NCBI GenBank assembly: GCA_017539425.1 | Contig: JAFYHA010000131.1 | Span: 1 to 41,178, forward strand | Source of the DNA: Clostridia bacterium | GTDB lineage: Bacteria > Bacillota > Clostridia > Oscillospirales > CAG-272 | Direction of reading: 5' to 3' | Length of the DNA: 41,178 nt | Shown here: one piece after another, positions 34,406 to 41,178 of the stretch | How the letters are laid out: each line of letters begins with the position of its first letter | Numbering within the stretch: position 1 is the stretch's first letter | Program-made: the position numbers and the translations under genes | The notes under the pieces: model-generated | The model's database searches: none | What the model was told of the DNA's origin: nothing | What the model saw: only the letters and a program-made list of their open reading frames with translations

Positions 34406-35347
34406 ATGATCAAGAAGATATACATATGGATAATCGCCCCATTGGCCGTGCTTCTTATCGATATCTTTGCATTGGTTTCTATGAATTGGTACTCTCCGTC
34501 AATGTTTACAGGAGCCTATTGGGTGCCGCCTCTGTTTGAACTGTATGTACTCAAATCTTTTGTGGTACCACTTATCACTCTGATCCTTTTTTCGCATTGG
34601 GGTCGTTCCCAAAAGGAATCACAGAAGACGTTTTTACGGTTTGGCCTGTTTTTCAGCGGAGTATTAGTCGCAACATTTCTTATCGACAACTTCTTGGTTG
34701 AATGGTTGTTTCTTCATCTCCGCACCTTTTCTGCCACTCCTCTCAACTCGTTAGGAACCGAATTGAGTTTTTTAACCGTGTCAGTATTGAGGTTTATATG
34801 GATTCTGCTTTTGGTATCAGTTGTTATTGTTCGTGCCCATATCCGAAGACTCCGCACCATCTCGTTTGTGGTGATTTGCGGGAGCGTTTTGTCCATTATT
34901 CTTGCATCCCTTCTTCCACTTTTGCTGTTCCGCATACTCAAAACCTCATTTGAGGGGTTTCCTCATATAACAACCGATGTTATGTCCTTACTACTGGTCT
35001 TTTGTTTTTCAGCACAGCTTGGACAAATACTGCGTATTGAAAAGAAACCTATCGGACTTCTCGTTTGGTTTGCATATCTTATGCTATTGTCAGGCTTAAG
35101 GACTGTCCTTGATTTGCTCTCTGCCTTTCCTAGACCTTTTTTGTCCGATGCGGATCAACTATCGGGGAAAATTTCGTTCTGGTTAACCAGTCCGCAGTTT
35201 TCAGTCATCATAGCCGTATCATCTTTTCTTCTTTGCTGTTTTTTCTTCTTCAGAAGAAGAGAACCTTCTCTGTTCATTTTGGAAAGCAACGAATTATCCG
35301 ACAGTCAATCAGAAACTGGTATTACAGGTTGCAGTGAAAAGAAATGA
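34406..35347 (+). CDS. Polytopic membrane protein of unknown function
   Basis: A 313-residue protein with about eight predicted transmembrane helices (near residues 5-27, 45-66, 75-103, 115-142, 152-178, 190-210, 218-242 and 265-285). A hydrophilic C-terminal tail follows RRREP. It begins 38 bases after the preceding gene and is followed by a strong terminator, so it ends the three-gene AT-rich operon. No catalytic motif is visible. An immunity or accessory membrane role for the secreted protein is possible, but only from position. Confidence 0.82.
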   Translation: MIKKIYIWIIAPLAVLLIDIFALVSMNWYSPSMFTGAYWVPPLFELYVLKSFVVPLITLILFSHWGRSQKESQKTFLRFGLFFSGVLVATFLIDNFLVEWLFLHLRTFSATPLNSLGTELSFLTVSVLRFIWILLLVSVVIVRAHIRRLRTISFVVICGSVLSIILASLLPLLLFRILKTSFEGFPHITTDVMSLLLVFCFSAQLGQILRIEKKPIGLLVWFAYLMLLSGLRTVLDLLSAFPRPFLSDADQLSGKISFWLTSPQFSVIIAVSSFLLCCFFFFRRREPSLFILESNELSDSQSETGITGCSEKK

Positions 35348-35450
35348 TCGTTCTGGAAACAAACTTTTCTCTCATACGGGTTTTTGAGCAGGACAAAGAA
35401 GATATGCAATGACATATCGCCGGTGTCAGACCACTGGTCATAAAGAAAAA

Positions 35451-35490
35451 AGCTGCTTAAAGACCTCGAGTTTTTAAGCAGCTCTTTTTT
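35451..35490. terminator. Bidirectional terminator
   Basis: An 11 bp perfect stem (AGCTGCTTAAA / TTTAAGCAGCT) has an A run before it and a long T run after it. It lies between the convergent membrane protein and lipoprotein genes. Confidence 0.92.
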
Positions 35491-35561
35491 CTTTTTTCTT
35501 TCTTTCGTATCCATGCGACCATAACACACCTGGTGTCAATTACTCAGCGCAGTCCAATGAT

Positions 35562-36353
35562 TTATGTTCCAAACAATTGATTCCAGTCAACCAAAAACCA
35601 TGTTTCTTCATGCGTAGACACATCATAACTCATAAAACCTGCACTCAACCCGCACCAGATTTTGTCGCCATGACGGACTATTGAAAGCGGCTCCAATTTA
35701 AGATAATCAGATTCTGCTATCGTTGTTATTTCGTTGCTTTCAGTAGAAAAAGCCAGAATGGCCTTGTCCGTTGCAATCAGTAGTTGCATTTCTTCTCGAT
35801 AATAGTAGAATGAATACGGTTCCCCTTCAAAAGAGCCTATCAGATACCATTGCCACTCGTGGGTCAGATCATCCAAGTATAAACCATAGATTTTTCCATT
35901 GCAATCGTGATCCCCCGTAAGAAGAAAGCCTTTCTTTCTATCATCAGGATCCGGTAAGATTCCGGCACATCTCTCTTGTACAACGATGACAGGTTCTGTG
36001 TCATTCAAGTTGGTATGGTAGGGAAAATACCTGACCCACCCATCCCATGAGCCCAAATTGATTCCGGCAAAATACCCATAATCGAACTGTTGTACGAACA
36101 AGGTTTCAACTGTCTCTAGTCGCTGCAGAACCACTTGATCATTTTTCAGACTCACCTGACAGGTATACCGTCTCGACTCCAAAATGTCAGGATGAAAAAA
36201 GACGCTTTTCATCTCTTTCGTAATTTCACCGCTCTCAACTTCGACCTTGATATTGTAAATGGTATCAAAATACATCTTGTGATCATCGGTGCCACACGAT
36301 ATAAGGCAAAGTATGCATAAAAGAACAGTAGTTAGAAGAACTAAATTTCGCAT
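35562..36353 (-). CDS. Lipoprotein of unknown function, beta-propeller-like
   Basis: This 263-residue lipoprotein has signal peptide MRNLVLLTTVLLCILCLISC with lipobox LISCG. The mature part repeats strand-rich blocks with aromatic and Gly-Asp turns (for example GDHDCNGKIYGLYLDD, then GDKIWCGLSAGFMSYDV), which suggests a beta-propeller or similar sensor fold, though I cannot assign blades reliably. It starts 6 bases below the stop of the broken zinc-ribbon gene, so the two were once an operon. AT-rich, and part of the imported segment. Confidence 0.8.
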   Translation of the reverse strand: MRNLVLLTTVLLCILCLISCGTDDHKMYFDTIYNIKVEVESGEITKEMKSVFFHPDILESRRYTCQVSLKNDQVVLQRLETVETLFVQQFDYGYFAGINLGSWDGWVRYFPYHTNLNDTEPVIVVQERCAGILPDPDDRKKGFLLTGDHDCNGKIYGLYLDDLTHEWQWYLIGSFEGEPYSFYYYREEMQLLIATDKAILAFSTESNEITTIAESDYLKLEPLSIVRHGDKIWCGLSAGFMSYDVSTHEETWFLVDWNQLFGT

Positions 36354-36359
36354 AATCAG

Positions 36360-36778
36360 TTAGCCTCGTTTCCTAATTATCTCATAGTCCATATGATTCA
36401 CTGCCGTGGGATACAAACGATAAACGCAGCCACACGGGTCCACGACATAACTTGCTATAACAAACTCATGCGCATCCTTTTGCTCTGTTGGTTGATATAA
36501 CAAGTCATCGTAGAACAGCAGAACCACAAAGACCATCATATAATACGTATAATCCACGCCCATGCTTTCGGCCGCCGCCAAAAGCAGCACGATCCCGATC
36601 ATGATCAGGATCGGAAGAACCAGGGACGCACGCCTGTCACGGTCTGCAGGGTGGACCGGGTCCCGGTCTCTTCTTCATAGACCGTCTCCGGTTCGTACGT
36701 CACGACCGGTCTTCCGGCCCGCGCGCCGCACTCCGGGCAGAACAGGGTCCCTTCGGGTATGCCATAGCCTATCCTCTC
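36360..36778 (-). pseudogene. Broken zinc-ribbon membrane protein gene
   Basis: Immediately after the antiporter TAG, and in the same frame, is YGIPEGTLFCPECGARAGRP, the second half of a double CxxC zinc ribbon whose first CxxC and start codon are missing. That frame ends at a TGA near 36605. The protein logically continues in another frame as RRASLVLPILIMIGIVLLL, a transmembrane helix, then DYTYYMMVFVVLLFYDDLLY to the stop at 36360. An 80-codon piece from ATG 36602 is still open and could be translated. The gene is thus 5'-truncated and frameshifted. Composition changes from GC-rich to AT-rich inside it at about 36555. Confidence 0.6.
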
Positions 36779-38536
36779 CTATTCTTTCCGGTCCGGATCC
36801 TCCGGCCCTTCCCCGTCCGTTCCGCCTCCGTTTCCGGACGGTTTCTTCCGTCTGTGGATCAGGCGGGAATCCACGAATCCCGCCGCCTTTCCGATGCCCG
36901 AGATCACCGGCCGGTAGATCATGTGGAACAGCGAGAGATTGCGGGGCAAGGGATTGAAATACTCCCCGTCCTTCCTGAGCAGCAGCCGGTCGATCAGGAA
37001 ATACACGAGCAGTCCGGCGCCCGCCGACAGAAGGATCCCCAGAACGCAGTTCCAGGCATAGAACGGATAGGTGTCCAGGGCAGGCCTTCCCAGCAGCGGT
37101 GTCATGTGCTTTTCGAAATCCTCCGAGAAGAAGGTGAGGATTCCGGGCAGGAACAGGACCAGCGTCGGGATCACGAGCGTGATTCCGATCGGCGCGTTCA
37201 TCCGGCGCCTGTCCGCCTTCATCCTTTCCTTTTCCACGAACAGGACGACGAAGAGCTTGAGCATATAGGCCAGCGTCAGTCCGCCGCAGACCACGAACAG
37301 GATCTCGGGGATCCGGAAAAACGCGCCTTCGATCGAAGCCTGTTCCGAGAGACATTCGTGGATCAGGGTCTTGGCCAGATATCCGAGCGTTCCGGGAATC
37401 CCGGAGAGGCTCATGCCCGCGACCAGGAACGAGGCAAGCAGCAGAGGCTGTCCCCTCCCGGCGCCCTTGAGTCCGTTCAGTTGCAGCGTATGCTTCTGTC
37501 CGTACAGGATACCCGCACAGGCGAACAGGACCAGTTTGACGAACATGTGGTTCATCATATAGAGCACGATTCCGTTGGCCGCCAGCGTGCCCGCCTCATT
37601 GCCGAAGCTGTAGACGGCGACCCCGAGAAGGATGAATCCGATCTGGGACATGGAGGAACTGGCCAGCGTCTCCTTGATGTTGGTCGAGCAGAGCGCCTTG
37701 ACCGCGCCCCAGAGCATGGTGGCGCAGCCCAGGACCAGCAGGGTGTAGGCGTACGGCCGGATCCCGGGCAGGATGTACACCGTCATGATGAGGATCCCGT
37801 ACAGTCCGGTCTTGATCTGGGTGCCCGACAGCAGTGCGCTGGCCGGTGCCGGCGCGGGATGGGCCATCGGCAACCAGGAATGCAGCGGGAACATGCCCGC
37901 CTTGGCCCCGAAACCCAGCAAAAAGCAGATCGCGATGATGACCTTGACCGCCTTGTTGCCCTCCACGGCCAGGCGCGCTCCGATCTCCTCGAAGACGAAC
38001 GTGCCCGCCGCATTGTAGAGCAGGATCAGGCCGATCAGCATCACAATGCCGCCGAAGATCTCGATCACGAGATAGGTGCGGCCGGAATTCTTCGCGTCCT
38101 GCGTATCCTCCTGGACGAACCAGAAATAGGTGGAGAACGACGCGATCTCAAAGAAGACGAACGAACTGAGGAAATCGGCGGCCAGGAACATGCCGCAGGT
38201 CGCGCCGAGGGTCAGCATGGAAAAGCAGAGATAGCGGTTGGTCGCCCGGCTGCTCTTGAAATACCAGGGGTTGAGAACGGCGCTTCCGGTCCACAATATG
38301 GTGCACAGCAGGGTATAGAATCCGTGAAAGTGCGCGCAGGTCAGCCGGAATCCGGCAAAGAGCGTGACCTCGGTCTCCGCTGCGAAGAAGGCCGCGTAGA
38401 TCCCGAGTCCCATCAGGACAAGGCACAGGGCTATGCAGATGTATTCCGCCGCGGCCTTATGGCGCCTCCCGATGACATACAGGGCGACGCTGGCCAGAAA
38501 CGGCAGCAGGATGAAGGTTGTCAACACGACCGGCAT
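36779..38536 (-). CDS. NuoL/Mrp-type proton antiporter membrane subunit (orphan)
   Basis: A 585-residue membrane protein of the proton-translocating NADH:quinone oxidoreductase / Mrp antiporter subunit family, with about 14 transmembrane helices. Family residues are visible: Glu in SSFVFFEIASFSTYF, Lys in GFGAKAGMFPLHSWLPMAHP, and the SMSQIGFILLGVAVYS and MMNHMFVKLVLFACAG segments. A hydrophilic tail of about 60 residues ends it. Such subunits normally work in complexes (Nuo, Ech, Mbh, Mrp) encoded by long operons, yet here the neighbours are a MATE exporter and a pseudogene. It may belong to a complex encoded elsewhere or act alone. Confidence 0.9.
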   Translation of the reverse strand: MPVVLTTFILLPFLASVALYVIGRRHKAAAEYICIALCLVLMGLGIYAAFFAAETEVTLFAGFRLTCAHFHGFYTLLCTILWTGSAVLNPWYFKSSRATNRYLCFSMLTLGATCGMFLAADFLSSFVFFEIASFSTYFWFVQEDTQDAKNSGRTYLVIEIFGGIVMLIGLILLYNAAGTFVFEEIGARLAVEGNKAVKVIIAICFLLGFGAKAGMFPLHSWLPMAHPAPAPASALLSGTQIKTGLYGILIMTVYILPGIRPYAYTLLVLGCATMLWGAVKALCSTNIKETLASSSMSQIGFILLGVAVYSFGNEAGTLAANGIVLYMMNHMFVKLVLFACAGILYGQKHTLQLNGLKGAGRGQPLLLASFLVAGMSLSGIPGTLGYLAKTLIHECLSEQASIEGAFFRIPEILFVVCGGLTLAYMLKLFVVLFVEKERMKADRRRMNAPIGITLVIPTLVLFLPGILTFFSEDFEKHMTPLLGRPALDTYPFYAWNCVLGILLSAGAGLLVYFLIDRLLLRKDGEYFNPLPRNLSLFHMIYRPVISGIGKAAGFVDSRLIHRRKKPSGNGGGTDGEGPEDPDRKE

Positions 38537-38570
38537 ACTCTTTTCCCCAACAACTGAATGAAAAAACGAA

Positions 38571-39953
38571 TCAGACCGTTCCGGACTGCGGATCGGTTTC
38601 CCGGGTCAGGTCACGGACCCATTTGTACTTCCGGAAATGCAGGATGACCCACGGAATCTTCCCAACCTCGTCAAGACAGGTCATCGCATATACGGCGACC
38701 GGAGGCCACTTGAACACGAACGTGCCCAGCACGGCCAGGGGGATCGCCATCCCCCACATCGTCACCGCCAGGCTGACCGGATCAAAGACGGTGTCCCCGC
38801 CGGCCGCGAAGATCCCGTTGATGACGATGGTATTGACGGCCCTTCCGATCATATAGAACGACAGGACCAGCATGAACAGGAGAAGATGCTGCCTGGCCTC
38901 TCCGGTCAGGTCCACTACGGCCATAAGGCCCGGTGTAAGGGCCAGCATGAGCACCGCGGACACGCCTCCGCACCAGAAGGACATCTTGCAGATGCGGATG
39001 CCCATGAGTTTCCCATTCTTCAGGTCTCCCCTGCCCAGCGCATAGCCGAGCAGGACGCCGGCGCCTGTCCCGAGTCCGTTGCACAGGCAGCAGACCAGGT
39101 CACGGACGACCGCAGCGACCGAATTGGCTGCAGCCGCGTCCTTGCCCAGATGTCCCATAAAGGCGCTGTAGGCGGTGAACCCGATCGTCCAGAGCATCGC
39201 GCCTCCGCCCAGGGGCAGGAGGATCCGGTAGAAATCGCGGGCCAGGAATCCGGGACGCCGGACCAGGGCCCGGGCGGACGGATGGATGTATTTCGGCAGG
39301 TAGGACACGGCCAGACAGGACACGAGTTCGAAGACCCGCGAAATGGTCGTCGCGGTCGCCGCTCCCCTTTCCTCCATCGGCGGAATGCCAAACCATCCGT
39401 AGATCAGGACGGCATTGAGCAGGATGTTGAGCAGGACCGTCGCCGTGCTAATCACGGCCACCGTCATGGTCCTGCCGATGTTCTTGATCATGCACAGATA
39501 GCACTGCGAGATCCCGGTGATCAGATAGGACCAGGCGGAGATGCGCAGATAGTTCGCCCCGATGGCGATGAGCTCGGGTTCATCTGTGAACAGCGTCATC
39601 AGCTCCACCGGGAAGAATTCGCATCCGATGAACCAGACCAGGCTCACGGCTGCGCACAGTCTCAGGCCGAGCGCAAAGATGTCGTCCACGGTCTTCCGGT
39701 CCTGCTTGCCCCAGTAGTGGGCGGCCAGCACGGATACGGCGGACACCACGGAGTACAGCAGCATGTTCTGCACGAACTGGAGCTGCGTGGCCAGTGAAAC
39801 GGCGCTCATCGCGTCCTGCCGTATGCTTCCGAGCATGATGGCATCCGCGGCTGCGACCATGGCCAGCATCAGGTTCTGGAAGGCGATCGGAAGAGCCAGC
39901 CTGGCCAGGTCCTTATTCAGATGTCTGTCAGAAAAGGTACGGACAGATTCCAT
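38571..39953 (-). CDS. MATE family efflux transporter
   Basis: A 460-residue transporter with about 12 transmembrane helices. The N-terminal LPIAFQNLMLAMVAAADAIM and the GTGAGVLLGYALGRGD segment of the second half are characteristic of the MATE fold. It would export cationic drugs or metabolites using a sodium or proton gradient. AAGGAG precedes the ATG by 5 bases. The antiporter subunit gene starts 34 bases after its stop and may be read through from it. Substrate unknown. Confidence 0.94.
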   Translation of the reverse strand: MESVRTFSDRHLNKDLARLALPIAFQNLMLAMVAAADAIMLGSIRQDAMSAVSLATQLQFVQNMLLYSVVSAVSVLAAHYWGKQDRKTVDDIFALGLRLCAAVSLVWFIGCEFFPVELMTLFTDEPELIAIGANYLRISAWSYLITGISQCYLCMIKNIGRTMTVAVISTATVLLNILLNAVLIYGWFGIPPMEERGAATATTISRVFELVSCLAVSYLPKYIHPSARALVRRPGFLARDFYRILLPLGGGAMLWTIGFTAYSAFMGHLGKDAAAANSVAAVVRDLVCCLCNGLGTGAGVLLGYALGRGDLKNGKLMGIRICKMSFWCGGVSAVLMLALTPGLMAVVDLTGEARQHLLLFMLVLSFYMIGRAVNTIVINGIFAAGGDTVFDPVSLAVTMWGMAIPLAVLGTFVFKWPPVAVYAMTCLDEVGKIPWVILHFRKYKWVRDLTRETDPQSGTV

Positions 39954-39996
39954 AACATCTCCTTATCCGGCTGCCAGGCGTCCGGAATGAAAAGAC

Positions 39997-40025
39997 TTGC
40001 GGCCGGCATAATATACCGGCCGCAA
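39997..40025 (-). terminator. Terminator of the repeat-protein gene
   Basis: A perfect 10 bp stem (TTGCGGCCGG / CCGGCCGCAA) is followed on the minus strand by GTCTTTT. It lies about 50 bases after the stop of the repeat-protein gene. Confidence 0.75.
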
Positions 40026-40073
40026 CGAAAACTTATGTATGTTCAGGAAACCACGTTCCTGAAGCGGAAGCGC

Positions 40074-41178
40074 TTATTCTTCCTCGTCCTCATCGGACTC
40101 GTCATCGTCTTCGGGGGCCTCATAGGCATCGGCGTTGTCACCCACGCGTTTGATCCATCCTCTGACGATCAGCGGATCGTTATCCTCGTACGGCATCACG
40201 TAGTCCACGTTCTCCTCGGAGACTTTGGTCTTGCCGAATTTTTCCATCATGATGGCGATCAGGTCGCATGCCCAGCGTGCGGAACGGTCGGAGCGCAGTT
40301 TCAGGCGCATCGGTGTGCCGGCATACTTCTTGACATCCGAGAAATCGTCGTAGATGTACTTGGTCTCTTCAAACTCTGCGGGATTCAGGGCCAGGAACAG
40401 GGACAGCGTCTTGCCGCGGATCGCGAATTTCGCGCAGTACGGACGGCTGACACGGAAGGAGTCATTGTTCCAGCTGACGCGGTTGGAGGCGCCGTAGGAC
40501 ATGATCTCGTTCTTCAGCATGGAGTAACGCTGCTTGACCTCGTCACTGGACTGGATCAGTCTGGCCATGAAGCTCTTGTTCAGGGACGGATCCTCGAATT
40601 CATCGGCTTCATCCAGAATGGCCTGCACTTCTTCCGGAGTGCCGCCCACGATCCGGATCAGATCTCTCTTGATCAGCGGAGGCGTCGGCTCATACGGCAG
40701 ACGGTAGTCCATAGCGACCACGTCCTCCTGCTTCTCCTTGCCCAGCTGCTCCATCATCTCGGCAATCAGTTCGATAGCCCAGCGGACGGAACGGTCGGAA
40801 CGGAGTTTGAGCCGCATCGGAGTGCCCTCGTATCTCTTGACATCCGAGAAGTCATCGTAGATGTACTTCGTGTCATCGTAATCGGACGGATGCAAAGCCA
40901 GGAAGAGGGACAGGGTCTTGCCGCGGATCGCGAATTTCGCGCAGTACGGACGGCTGACGCGGAAGGATTCGTTAGTCCAGCTCATCCGGCAGGTCGCGCC
41001 GTAGGACAGGAGCTCGTTCTTCAGGATGGAGTATCTCTCCTTCAGTTCGTCGTCGGACTGGATCAGTTTGGCCAGGAAACTGCGGTTGTAGCGGATGCCC
41101 ACATATCCGTTCTCCGTCGCCACAAGTTCAGTCTCGTCCTCGTCCTGTTCCTCGTCGATCGGAATGATGACGGGGACC
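40074..41178 (-). CDS. Partial gene: protein with two copies of a Clostridia domain of unknown function
   Basis: The frame is open to the window edge, so the start lies outside; at least 367 residues are present. A GTG at 41123 is possible but not needed. Two tandem copies of a domain of about 115 residues share FRVSRPYCAKFAIRGKTLSL, KYIYDDFSDVK and GTPMRLKLRSDRS.RWA, and start as SF.A.LIQS.DE.K.RYS.LKNE. They are joined by a linker of about 55 residues and followed by an acidic Asp/Glu tail (DDDESDEDEEE). A second acidic stretch (DEEQDEDETE) precedes the first copy. I recall this domain in other Firmicutes proteins, often repeated, without a known function. It is probably cytoplasmic. Confidence 0.85.
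   Translation of the reverse strand, partial: VPVIIPIDEEQDEDETELVATENGYVGIRYNRSFLAKLIQSDDELKERYSILKNELLSYGATCRMSWTNESFRVSRPYCAKFAIRGKTLSLFLALHPSDYDDTKYIYDDFSDVKRYEGTPMRLKLRSDRSVRWAIELIAEMMEQLGKEKQEDVVAMDYRLPYEPTPPLIKRDLIRIVGGTPEEVQAILDEADEFEDPSLNKSFMARLIQSSDEVKQRYSMLKNEIMSYGASNRVSWNNDSFRVSRPYCAKFAIRGKTLSLFLALNPAEFEETKYIYDDFSDVKKYAGTPMRLKLRSDRSARWACDLIAIMMEKFGKTKVSEENVDYVMPYEDNDPLIVRGWIKRVGDNADAYEAPEDDDESDEDEEE

Noticed and set aside
1..41178. CRISPR array, tRNA or rRNA genes
   Set aside because: No regularly spaced repeats, cloverleaf-like segments or rRNA-like conserved blocks were noticed in the intergenic DNA.

Overview
The window looks like the chromosome of an anaerobic Firmicute, probably a gut-type Clostridia lineage. 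The case rests on an oxygen-sensitive glycyl-radical enzyme with its activase, a Firmicutes-style glycerol operon (GlpK, GlpA-like, FAD oxidoreductase, DUF1667), strong AGGAGG-type ribosome binding sites and near-consensus sigma-70/A promoters. Most of the DNA is GC-rich by eye. A segment of about 6 kb (roughly 30.3-36.55 kb) is strikingly AT-rich and looks imported.

Layout. 0-2.5 kb: a secreted, membrane-anchored protein and peptide chain release factor 3. 2.5-6.05 kb (minus): a glycyl-radical diol/glycerol dehydratase-like enzyme and its activase, driven by a perfect TTGACA-N17-TATAAT promoter. A small XRE-type regulator is divergent to it. 6.9-21.75 kb (minus): one continuous, often overlapping run of ten genes read from about 21.7 kb down to 6.9 kb. 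It starts with glycerol kinase, a GlpA-like dehydrogenase, an FAD oxidoreductase and DUF1667. It continues through a GxGYxYP-family lipoprotein, an MntP-like manganese exporter, an esterase, a spermidine-synthase-fold protein and a GH78 alpha-L-rhamnosidase, and ends with a large double beta-helix lipoprotein. It therefore joins glycerol-3-phosphate metabolism to plant or mucus glycan breakdown.

22-23.6 kb: a two-gene ABC exporter. 23.7-25.4 kb (minus): a cytoplasmic GH3 N-acetylhexosaminidase (NagZ-like). 25.6-29.76 kb (plus): two tandem paralogous Gfo/Idh/MocA proteins whose usual EKP lysine is replaced, as in the NAD-dependent GH109 glycosidases, followed by a NodB-like deacetylase-fold protein. 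Directly after that stop codon lies a long, highly structured RNA region followed by a frameshifted, truncated RRXRR-type (IscB/IsrB) N-terminus. This is the signature of a HEARO/omega-RNA element whose nuclease has decayed, and is the most interesting item in the window.

30.3-36.55 kb: the AT-rich island. It holds a giant multidomain secreted protein, two membrane proteins and a convergent lipoprotein, and ends in a broken zinc-ribbon/membrane gene. 36.8-41.2 kb (minus): an orphan NuoL/Mrp-type antiporter subunit, a MATE exporter and a partial gene encoding a duplicated domain of unknown function. No tRNA, rRNA, CRISPR array, intact transposase or prophage was recognised.
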